A DNA stretch of 41,949 nucleotides from Bacteroidales bacterium (GTDB lineage: Bacteria > Bacteroidota > Bacteroidia > Bacteroidales > ML635J-15): assembly GCA_003249955.1 (NCBI GenBank), contig QKHS01000032.1, forward strand, positions 1 to 41,949, given 5' to 3'. A program made the translations under genes and the position numbers. The notes under the pieces are model-generated. The model was not told the DNA's origin and made no database searches. It saw only the letters and a list, made by a program, of their open reading frames with translations. Positions 33,827-41,949 of the stretch are shown here, piece after piece (the first letter of the stretch is position 1; each line of letters begins with the position of its first letter).

Positions 33827-36800
33827 TTATTGTTTTACAAACTTTTTGACTATTGATTGATTTCCATCTGAGAGTCTGATAAAGTACAATCCGGGTTTTA
33901 AACTCTCCGTGTCCGTTTGTTTAATGCCAAAACCATCATGACTTTCCAGATTTGAAGACCAAATCAATTGACCGGGCATATCGGTAATTTCAATTTTTAT
34001 CGAGTTTGAAAACCAGTTTTCAACAGTAATATTCAGCTTGTCACTACACGGGTTAGGATAGATTAAAACACTTGCAGAATTATTTGCGGAACAGTCGCTG
34101 TAAATAATATTAGAATATTCAAACTTTCCGTCAGTATCTACCTGTTTTAATCTGTAGTATGCTTTGTTGCTGTCGTATTGTTTGTCTGCAAAAGAGTAGT
34201 TGTGTATGTTGTTGGAATTCCCTGCGCCGTCAATAACAGCTATATTATACCAGAAAACGCCGTCATTGCTTTTCTGCAACTCAAAATAATCATTGTTTAC
34301 TTCAGATGCTGTAGCCCACGAAATAAATACATAATCATTCTGACATTTTGCTTCGAATGATTCTAGTTCTACAGGCAGAATAATGATTTCACATCCGTAG
34401 TCGGTATATGTTCTTATTCTGGTAGTTTCATCATAAGAAGCCAATGCTCCGAGAGTATTCGGAATGCCGTTGTCGTAGAACTGAGAATCGTAGCAACCTG
34501 TAGCTTTGTCGATAATTGCCGTATAATCAAGTTCTCCGGCATCGGGAGTATTACCGTAGCGTCCGGCAGTGTTTGTGTTGTCACAGAAAACAACATAATA
34601 ATTGGTTCCTGAAATACATGCATCTTTAAAATCGTAGGTTACGGTAGGTGATTTACCTGTAAATATAACAGCATAAGAATTTGCCGGTATAATCCCTGAT
34701 GGTGGTTCCATTACAGGGGAACAAGCCGGATAACTTAAATGGACCAAATCGTTTAATTGAGTTATGTAAGCAGGATTGGATACGAATTTCTGATCTGCTT
34801 CCATGCTGTATTCTGTACCTCCGAGACCGACATTTGGGAATGAAACAGAAAGGTCGCTTACACGTACAGGATCTGCTCCGGTTTTAAATATAACAGATTC
34901 GTTTATACCTTCGCCTCCGCCACAGGATTGAACAAGTGTCTGAAGAATCTTAATATCAGAAGTGCAGGTGCTTGCAGCTCTGATTCTTACGTCATCGAGA
35001 TAACCCTGATACAACACGTCAGTTCTGGTATAAGTAAACCTTATTTGAGTAATGCTCGGATCAAGAGGATAGAAATATACAGCAGGTTTTGAAGATGCCG
35101 CTCCTCCGGGAATAGTTGCCAGTGTTGTCCATCCGGCTTTTGCAGAAGAATATTGTTCTACAACAAAAGGATTTGTTGAGGCAACATTTGGTTGTCTGTA
35201 CCAGAAACTCAACATGTCTGCTCCTGAAAATACAGGAGTAGTAATTGTTACGTAAGAACCTGCTGTTCCGGTGAAAGTTAACCCGTTTGCACTTCTGTTA
35301 TATCCTACGGTTGCTGTTGATGCTGCAATTGTCCCTGTGCCAGAAGCTGTAAACCCGGGAGTATTGGTTGATGTGATTGTTGCTATACTTGAAACAGCAT
35401 CAAATTTCTCATCAATTAACCATGCGGTGGTTTCCGATCCGCATGTTACGGAAACGTCGTCAAAGACAAGATTTGCCGAACTTCCACCTTTGGTAAAGGT
35501 ATAACGGAATCTTGAAAAAGCACTTACAGAATTATATGTTTTTGTAGTTCCTGTAGTTGTAATTGTTGTAATGTTTTCGATTGTCTGCCAGCTAAATCCG
35601 TTGAATCCTTCTACCAGAAGTGACGAGCCTGTCATTGTTCCCAATCCTTTAAACCAGAATGACATTGAAGTCGGGGCAGTAACAACATCTGTCATTATTT
35701 TGTCTGATGTGGCATCCATAACCAAAGACGGGCTGGCTGCGCCGAAATCGGTTGATGATGTACCATTAATATTAATATACAGCCAGCCAGACGGCATTGT
35801 TGTTCCGGCAGCAAATGCTTCCGTACCACAGGCTGTTACCGGTGTTAAAGGAGGTGTTACACTTAATGTGGCCGAGTATGAAGTGTCGGAACAACCGGTT
35901 GATGATGTGGCGATACATATATAATCAAAATTGTCCATCGCACCGGAAACAGAGTTTAAGGTAAGTGAATTTGAAGTTGCTCCTGCAATTTCCAGCCAGA
36001 CAGAACTGTTGTACTCCATTTGCAACCACTGGTAAGAAGCAATTGTTGCTCCGGTAGGAACTGTTGGTGCAGTTGCTGTAATTGAGAATGTCGCGTTTGC
36101 TCCTTCTGCTACAGACTGATCAGCAGGGGTACTAAGGCTTGGTAAGTAATAAAGTGTTGCTGTCAAATCTTTGTAAACGGTTGAAGCATTTGTACTGGAA
36201 AATGAGAGTCCGGAAGTCCCTGTGAAACTTACGGCTCCTGTTCCGCTGGCAGTTCCGGTTGCATAAAATCTTACATAGACAGTTGTACTTGCAAGAGTTA
36301 AACCTGTAGGTGTAAGTGTTACGGAACCTGAATATGTAATATTGTCGGCAGAGACCTGAAACTTTGTGGATGGGGATGAAATGATCACATTGCCCAATAA
36401 GTCAGAGCCTGATACTGTTATAGTCTGAGGTGCAGAATATTCACCCATACAAAGAGCTCCGAAATTTGAAAGTGTTCCGGTAACGGTTATTGCAGGTCCG
36501 TTTGACACATTTAATGTTGCTGCATCCGATGTGACAGATGTACAGGTATTTGAAATGTTACATTTGTATTTATAACCGTTCATTGATAACGGAACCAGAG
36601 TAATATTCAGTGTTGCAGTTGTAGCATTGGAATAAACACCGCCATTTGTTACCGTTGACCAGTTTGTTCCTCCGTCTGTGGATACCATCCATTCATAACC
36701 AAGTGATGTGCCGGATGATACAGATACTGTAAAACTTGGGTTGGCATTTACCAAAACTGAAGCATCAGATGGTGCTGTTACTGTTCCGATGGTGGTAACA

Positions 36801-39800
36801 CCTGTTCCAGAAACAGTGCAATTTGCAGCATTTGCTGCTCCGCCACCTGCAACTGTAATGTCTCCGTTATATGCCCCGGATACTGACGGAGAAAATTTAA
36901 CATAAATAACCTGACTGAATGAACCACCGGGTTGGGTTAAATCCAATGTTGTTGTATATGTCCCGCCGGATGTTGTTGAATATGTGTATCCTGATTTTGC
37001 AGCAACGGTTACATTTGCTGTTGTAAGGCCATCGCCTGTAATTGTAAAGCTGTTTGTTAATGTTGATCCTGTACAGATTTCACCAAAACCTAAGTTTGAA
37101 GGTGAAACAGAAAGAGCGGGAGTGACACTTCCATTACATCCCACATTAACAGTTGTTGCTCCTCCTCCGGCGTTTGTTATTGAAACAGAGCCATAAGTCC
37201 CTACTGCCAACCCCGACACCAATCTCATGTAAACCGGTGTTGAAGAAAGAGCTGAACCTGTGTATGGAACTGTAAGAGAAGAGGTGTATGTTCCTCCTGA
37301 TGTTAAACAAACTTCGTAACTTGAAGGAGCGGTTACCGTTATGTCTCCTGAGGCAGGGGTTAAGTTGGATGCACTCAGATTATATGATAATGGTGCAGAC
37401 GGACCGAAACCTACCATGTATGTTGGTGACAATGTAGTTTGATCTGTAATAATTGCAGGGCTTGTTGAACAATAGAATTCTACTGCGTCAAAATACATAC
37501 TTCCGCTGCTGGTAGCAGACATTCTCCACCTTACCGCAATAACGCTTGAGGTTAACGTGGCAGATAATTGTGAATACGTACTTGTTACAGATCCGCTATT
37601 TGAACCGTTGGCAGAAAAAGTTCCTGCTGTAATCCAGTCTGTTCCGTTTATAGTTGATTCCAGTAAAACTGTAAAATTTGAAGTAGAGCCCGATGCCCTT
37701 GCCCAAAATTTTACAGATGCCGGGCTTGTTAATGTGTTTGATTGAATCCAGTCTCCTGCCGAATTTAAACCGGCTTTATAAGAGCCTTCATAAGCAGAAC
37801 CTGAATTATAATATGCTCCTGAATTTGACCATCCTGTCGGGTCAGAAGTTCCGGGAACTTCAAATCCCTCACTTGAGCATGGTCCGGTTACAACTGTTAC
37901 TGTTTCAGTTGCATCACAACCGCCAACAGAATAAGTAATGACAGAAGTTCCTTCTGCAACACCACTTACAGTTCCGCTTGCGTCAATTGTCGCTACAGAT
38001 GTTGTTCCGCTGCTCCATGTCCCTCCGGCCGGTGTGCCGCTTAATATTGTTGTTCCTCCTATACTTACAGACAGCGTACCTGAAATAACAGGAGTGTTTA
38101 TAGTAACCTCAGTTGTTCCTGCTATACTGGTACATCCGCCGACTGTAGAAGTTACGGAATATGTTCCGCCTGCTGCAGAAGTTGCACTGCTAATTACCGG
38201 ATTCTGAACTGCAGAGCTAAAACTGTTTGGACCTGTCCATGCAATTATTCCGGTGGCATCAGATGTTAAATTCAGATCAGAGCCTGAACATATTGCACTG
38301 TTACTTCCGGCAGAAGGAGTTGCAGGAAGCGGGTTTATTGTCATGCTTACAGTGTTTGATGTCGCTGTTGAAGAAGTAACACATCCACCTGTAACTGTCA
38401 GTACACAACTTATATCATCACTGTCTGAAAGTCCTGTAGTTGTATAAACAGAACTATTGGTGCCAACATTGGTTGTGCCGTTTTTCCATTGATATGAAGG
38501 TGTTCCCAATCCAAGATTTGTCGCAGATGCGGTAAATGTTACAGAACTTCCTGCACATGACGGATTTGTACCTGTCGTAATGCTGTTTGTTATTGCAGGG
38601 GTAACCGGATCGATTATAAGAACTGTAAATCCGGTTCCCGTTCCGGAACAACCGGTTGTTGAATTTTTAACGTGTATTGTTCCGTTATATAATGTTGCAG
38701 GTGCAGATCCCGGTATAGTTAAATTAATAGGTGTTGCGGGTAGTGATGTTAAAGCAACATCTGCAAATCCTGCCGAAATTGCTGCTGCATCCCATGTAAT
38801 GCTGTATTGATCGGGAGAGTCCGTAGTTGCAGTGTATGCAAGCGATGCTGCTGTTGTTCCCGAACAAACCCTCGGACTTATATCCAAAGTGATTGAAGGT
38901 AACTGGTTTATTGTTGCAACAACTGCCGTTCTTGGAGTACTTTCGCACGAAGTAGCTGTTATATAACGGGTTACATAATAAGTTGTTGTGAAAGAAACAG
39001 ATTCGGTAGTGTATGTATTATCTGATTCATCTGTACTGGTTTTTAGTGCGCTTCCTCCCGAGGCGGCAGAATACCATTTGTAAACTTCTCCTGCAACTGC
39101 TCCTGAGGCAGACAGCCCAACTGTGCCGGTTCCGCAGATTGTTCCACCGGTAGTTGTTGGTGCTGATGGTGGTGTACAAGTGCTTCCGCAGTTGTCATTT
39201 GATAAAGCCTGAAGGTTGTCTTGACCGGGAGTTGCAAGGTTTCTGTCAGACATTAAATTCCAATCAGAAGAAATACTTGTTCCTGCAGAACCTGCATCAA
39301 TTCTTTCATAAGCTTTGTCTGCAGAAGTAGTTGTTCCGCTTTGTCCGGCCTGATCAATCACAACAGCACCTGCATCTTTAAGCTCAAAATAATCGCCTCC
39401 GTTTGCAATTAATGAAGTGCTGGCCATATAATAGGCCCCGGAGTATGTGCCATAAAGACTTTCCAGATTTGCCAACGTTCCGCGTATGAATACCATATAA
39501 TCACATGGCTGCAATGTTATGCTGCCAACAGTCGCTATTGCAGATCCGTTTTCATATAATTTCCATCCTGTGATATCCTGAGCAACATTACCGGCATTAT
39601 GTATTTCAACAAAAGATGCCTGATAAGTGCTGGCATCAACAATCTCAGTAATTATTACATTTGAAGCTCCTGCAGGAATACTTGTTACGGTTCCGTTACA
39701 TGCAACATTTATCGTTGTTGCACTTCCGCCTGAAATTGTAATGTTTTCAGAGTTATAACTTCCTGCACTGAGGCCTGATTTTAAACGAACATAAACAATA

Positions 39801-41572
39801 TTTGGCTGGCCAGTAATTACCCCACTTGCATAACTATAGGTAACAGATGAGGAGAAAGTTGTTCCGTCAGTTGAAACTTCATAATTTGTTGTTCCTGTAA
39901 CAGCTATGTTCCCGGTACCGGTTAAATTTGATCCGCTGATTGTAAATGTCTGGTTAGCAGATGGTCCGGAAGCTTCGACATAAGAAAAACCGTTTAAAGT
40001 TGAAACTGATGAAGTTAAAGCCGGTGCTGATGCAACAGTTACGGTTCCGCTACAGGTAATATTTATTGCTGTTGCGCTTCCTCCGGAAATTGCAATATAC
40101 TCAGAGTTATAGTCACCTGCACTTAAGCCTGAAATTAATCTTACATAAACAGTATTTGGCTGGCCGGTAATTATGCCGCTTGCATAAGGATAAGTAACAG
40201 ATGAGGTATATGTTATTCCGTCAGTAGAAACTTCGTAGTCAGAAGAGCCTGTAACTGTAATATTTCCTGATCCGACCAGGCCGTAACCGTTCAATGTAAA
40301 TGTTTGGACTGATGATGGCCCGGCACCTTCTGTGTAAGTGAATCCTGTAAGAGAAGATGGTGAGACAACTAATCTTGTTGAGCCTTCCGCCAGCCAGATT
40401 GTTGCATTCATGATAATTGTCCCGTTATCAGCATCAACCCAGTTGTTATACCGTGTTTCCCCATTGGTGTCACCGGTAGCATCTCCTGTAGGGGAACTGT
40501 CTCCAACCCCGACAACTCTGCCGGCTCCGTAAGATGCATAAGTTACCATGGCATTAGTTGTAGCCGGAAGAGAAGTTCCGGTCATGAATATAACGCCTTT
40601 TGCACTGGCATTGTTTGCGTTATTTATTGTCATTGTTGCACCTTCATTGAAAGACATGCTTGCAACATTGCCGTAGGTTCCGTGTAAAAGCGGATCTGCT
40701 GCATCAGAAATAACGTTTGAAGTGGTAGGGGAATTAGTGTTGTTGTTGTCAAACTGAATTCCAAACGGATCACCGCTCATTAAGTCGTTCCAGACTTCGG
40801 TAGAGTTCCAGCCGTCACAGTTTCTGTCAGCTTCTGTATTAGCACCACAAATTTCAGTGCTGGTATCCCCGTGGTCAGCTCCCATATACAATCCGCCACC
40901 TGCATTTATGAAGTTGATAATTGCAGTTTTTTCTGCTGTCGTAAACTGAACATTTGGTTCATTACAGATAAACACATCATAATTTGATAAATCCTGAGGA
41001 TTTGATCCGTCACCATAGGTAATGTCCTGACACGGGCCTAAAGATTCAATTGTATATCCGAGTAAAAATAATTCATAAGCCCATTTTGAGTTCCCCCCGT
41101 CCCAGTCTGACTCAGATGTCGGTGTTGCAGGTGTCGGATATCGTTGAGCATTTGCTTCTGTTCCCGAAGTATAACATACTCCGGAACTGTTCCAACCTGC
41201 ATCATATGTGTCAGCATCTACAACCCAGTCTGCACTTGACAATGATTGCCCGCTGGAAGCATCGAAAAGTATTTTTTTAGAAGTTGTAGCTGAGGTTACA
41301 GAGCCGCTGCATGAAAAATCTGCTGAACTTACTCCGCCACCGGAATAGCTGATGTTTTCATTGTAAGTTGCTTCTGATAAGCCTGTTTTAAGCCTTACAT
41401 AAACAGGGGTTGCATTTAGTGTAGCTGAAGTATATGTAATAGTCGTACTGGCTCCAAATGTGGAGTTGTCGGATGAAACTTCAAAATTCGTTGATCCGTT
41501 TATAGTTATATGCTCCGCTAAGATTAGAGCCTGATAAATCGAAACTTTGAGAGGTTGAGGGGCCGTTTCCAA
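33827..41572 (-). CDS. Giant T9SS-secreted multidomain protein, main frame (N terminus in another frame)
   Basis: About 2580 residues in this frame. The apparent TTG start at 41572 is not credible: real homology to the R repeat begins near 41510 (ITINGSTNFEVSS) and the N-terminal part lies in the next frame. Approximate order in frame numbering: end of an R repeat; a 300-residue Rossmann/GATase1-like domain (97-395, with FINAGGGLYMGADHGD and GAGRVVGVGDSSP); two R repeats; a lamin-tail domain (635-795, FVEIHNAGNVAQDITGWKL); Ig-like modules (800-1228); jelly-roll; R-like modules alternating with Ig-like ones (to about 1910); two jelly-rolls; a Cys-containing domain (2205-2395); the ESFEAKC...YYRLKQVD spacer; and a T9SS type A sorting domain (2504-2581, IYPNPCSDKLNITVE). 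Probable cell-surface protein, role unknown. Confidence 0.85.
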   Translation of the reverse strand: METAPQPLKVSIYQALILAEHITINGSTNFEVSSDNSTFGASTTITYTSATLNATPVYVRLKTGLSEATYNENISYSGGGVSSADFSCSGSVTSATTSKKILFDASSGQSLSSADWVVDADTYDAGWNSSGVCYTSGTEANAQRYPTPATPTSESDWDGGNSKWAYELFLLGYTIESLGPCQDITYGDGSNPQDLSNYDVFICNEPNVQFTTAEKTAIINFINAGGGLYMGADHGDTSTEICGANTEADRNCDGWNSTEVWNDLMSGDPFGIQFDNNNTNSPTTSNVISDAADPLLHGTYGNVASMSFNEGATMTINNANNASAKGVIFMTGTSLPATTNAMVTYASYGAGRVVGVGDSSPTGDATGDTNGETRYNNWVDADNGTIIMNATIWLAEGSTRLVVSPSSLTGFTYTEGAGPSSVQTFTLNGYGLVGSGNITVTGSSDYEVSTDGITYTSSVTYPYASGIITGQPNTVYVRLISGLSAGDYNSEYIAISGGSATAINITCSGTVTVASAPALTSSVSTLNGFSYVEASGPSANQTFTISGSNLTGTGNIAVTGTTNYEVSTDGTTFSSSVTYSYASGVITGQPNIVYVRLKSGLSAGSYNSENITISGGSATTINVACNGTVTSIPAGASNVIITEIVDASTYQASFVEIHNAGNVAQDITGWKLYENGSAIATVGSITLQPCDYMVFIRGTLANLESLYGTYSGAYYMASTSLIANGGDYFELKDAGAVVIDQAGQSGTTTSADKAYERIDAGSAGTSISSDWNLMSDRNLATPGQDNLQALSNDNCGSTCTPPSAPTTTGGTICGTGTVGLSASGAVAGEVYKWYSAASGGSALKTSTDESDNTYTTESVSFTTTYYVTRYITATSCESTPRTAVVATINQLPSITLDISPRVCSGTTAASLAYTATTDSPDQYSITWDAAAISAGFADVALTSLPATPINLTIPGSAPATLYNGTIHVKNSTTGCSGTGTGFTVLIIDPVTPAITNSITTGTNPSCAGSSVTFTASATNLGLGTPSYQWKNGTTNVGTNSSVYTTTGLSDSDDISCVLTVTGGCVTSSTATSNTVSMTINPLPATPSAGSNSAICSGSDLNLTSDATGIIAWTGPNSFSSAVQNPVISSATSAAGGTYSVTSTVGGCTSIAGTTEVTINTPVISGTLSVSIGGTTILSGTPAGGTWSSGTTSVATIDASGTVSGVAEGTSVITYSVGGCDATETVTVVTGPCSSEGFEVPGTSDPTGWSNSGAYYNSGSAYEGSYKAGLNSAGDWIQSNTLTSPASVKFWARASGSTSNFTVLLESTINGTDWITAGTFSANGSNSGSVTSTYSQLSATLTSSVIAVRWRMSATSSGSMYFDAVEFYCSTSPAIITDQTTLSPTYMVGFGPSAPLSYNLSASNLTPASGDITVTAPSSYEVCLTSGGTYTSSLTVPYTGSALSSTPVYMRLVSGLAVGTYGSVSITNAGGGATTVNVGCNGSVTPALSVSPSNLGFGEICTGSTLTNSFTITGDGLTTANVTVAAKSGYTYSTTSGGTYTTTLDLTQPGGSFSQVIYVKFSPSVSGAYNGDITVAGGGAANAANCTVSGTGVTTIGTVTAPSDASVLVNANPSFTVSVSSGTSLGYEWMVSTDGGTNWSTVTNGGVYSNATTATLNITLVPLSMNGYKYKCNISNTCTSVTSDAATLNVSNGPAITVTGTLSNFGALCMGEYSAPQTITVSGSDLLGNVIISSPSTKFQVSADNITYSGSVTLTPTGLTLASTTVYVRFYATGTASGTGAVSFTGTSGLSFSSTNASTVYKDLTATLYYLPSLSTPADQSVAEGANATFSITATAPTVPTGATIASYQWLQMEYNSSVWLEIAGATSNSLTLNSVSGAMDNFDYICIATSSTGCSDTSYSATLSVTPPLTPVTACGTEAFAAGTTMPSGWLYININGTSSTDFGAASPSLVMDATSDKIMTDVVTAPTSMSFWFKGLGTMTGSSLLVEGFNGFSWQTIENITTITTTGTTKTYNSVSAFSRFRYTFTKGGSSANLVFDDVSVTCGSETTAWLIDEKFDAVSSIATITSTNTPGFTASGTGTIAASTATVGYNRSANGLTFTGTAGSYVTITTPVFSGADMLSFWYRQPNVASTNPFVVEQYSSAKAGWTTLATIPGGAASSKPAVYFYPLDPSITQIRFTYTRTDVLYQGYLDDVRIRAASTCTSDIKILQTLVQSCGGGEGINESVIFKTGADPVRVSDLSVSFPNVGLGGTEYSMEADQKFVSNPAYITQLNDLVHLSYPACSPVMEPPSGIIPANSYAVIFTGKSPTVTYDFKDACISGTNYYVVFCDNTNTAGRYGNTPDAGELDYTAIIDKATGCYDSQFYDNGIPNTLGALASYDETTRIRTYTDYGCEIIILPVELESFEAKCQNDYVFISWATASEVNNDYFELQKSNDGVFWYNIAVIDGAGNSNNIHNYSFADKQYDSNKAYYRLKQVDTDGKFEYSNIIYSDCSANNSASVLIYPNPCSDKLNITVENWFSNSIKIEITDMPGQLIWSSNLESHDGFGIKQTDTESLKPGLYFIRLSDGNQSIVKKFVKQ

Positions 41573-41949
41573 AAACGTAGGTCATGCCGGCAAGAGTTGC
41601 AGGAGTTACATTAAGAACAGGAGAGGAAGAGATAACCCCGGAAATATTGATGTCGTCAATACCGGCCCCGACACCGGATGCCGTTCCTGCAACAGTAAAC
41701 TTTATTTTAACCTGGGTTCCGTTGTAAGCAGATAAGTCAAATGCCGTCATAGCAGTTAAAGTTGACGAAGCCGGAACACGAGTTCCGAGATCGCTCCATG
41801 ATACTCCGTTATCAGTAGAAATTGATACTGTAATGGTATTTTCGACACTATTAACCCCACCATAAGTCCTTGCTTTAAAGTTGAGAGTTTCACCGGTGTA
41901 ACTGTTAAAATCCATTGCAGGAGAAACTGTTGAAGATGTTGCTAAAAGT
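41481..41949 (-). pseudogene. N-terminal part of the frameshifted giant protein (5' end outside window)
   Basis: This frame is open from the right window edge and encodes LLATSSTVSP, then FKARTYGGVNSVENTITV and GIDDINISG. That is a jelly-roll domain almost parallel to the N terminus of the 1738-residue protein. It then enters an R repeat (GNGPSTSQSFDLSGSNLSG) and stops at 41481 after nonsense residues. The repeat continues one base later in the main frame at about 41510. Skipping one base (for instance reading GGAGAT where GGAGCAT stands) would join them. Signal peptide and start are beyond 41949. Confidence 0.8.

Noticed and set aside
41515-41572. TTG start at 41572 as the true beginning of the 2581-residue protein
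   Set aside because: The first residues are a wrong-frame reading of the R repeat, and no signal peptide is present; the real N terminus is in the adjacent frame and beyond the window.
16975-41572. Many 60-170-residue plus-strand ORFs opposite the giant genes
   Set aside because: They are antisense shadows of long repetitive coding sequence, recur with the repeats, and show no domain, signal or start context of their own.

Overview
The window looks like a chromosomal segment of a Bacteroidota bacterium, probably an environmental Bacteroidales/Marinilabiliales-type organism. The support is AT-rich DNA, TAnnTTTG-type -7 promoter elements, a TonB receptor paired with a DUF4249 lipoprotein, LytS/LytTR signalling, a FISUMP-domain protein, and several huge secreted proteins ending in type IX secretion (T9SS) type A sorting domains. 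No rRNA, tRNA, CRISPR array, transposase or phage gene was recognised.

Layout. (1) 1-1220, minus: 5' part of a DEAD-box RNA helicase gene that runs off the left edge. (2) 1221-2243: about 1 kb without a gene, holding two complex inverted-repeat elements that look like dispersed repeats. (3) 2244-2981, minus: secreted MORN-type repeat protein. (4) 3254-8980, plus: an operon-like run of TonB-dependent receptor, DUF4249 lipoprotein, membrane LytS-type histidine kinase and LytTR response regulator; the last two overlap by 20 nt. (5) 9008-10234, minus: ThrE-like threonine/serine exporter. (6) 10553-12029, minus: FISUMP protein broken near its C terminus by an apparent one-base insertion. (7) 12184-13296, minus: AraC-type regulator with seven predicted membrane helices and its own promoter. 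(8) 13389-16831, minus: three overlapping genes encoding a fold-III PLP-decarboxylase-like protein that lacks the catalytic lysine, a GNAT-like acyltransferase split by an exact 22-bp tandem duplication, and a radical SAM protein. (9) 16975-41949, minus: about 25 kb with four consecutive giant surface/secreted protein genes, all built from one shared roughly 115-residue repeat plus jelly-roll, Ig-like, fibronectin-like and lamin-tail-like modules, each ending in a T9SS sorting domain. The last one is frameshifted and leaves the right edge.

How it fits together. The TonB/DUF4249 pair plausibly imports or senses an extracellular ligand, with the LytS/LytTR pair as its regulator. The three-gene cluster has the composition of a small biosynthetic or modification pathway, but its first protein appears catalytically dead as a PLP enzyme and its second is out of frame in this sequence. 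It is either decaying, phase-variable, or a non-canonical system; this is the most intriguing part of the window. The giant repeat proteins are probably adhesin or matrix-like surface proteins that diversify by repeat recombination; the 1738-residue one carries a higher-order DNA repeat with a period of about 1485 bp.

Three separate reading-frame breaks (about 10664, 14914-14957, 41512) should be checked against raw reads before biological conclusions are drawn. All functions are read from motifs by eye; no database search was run.
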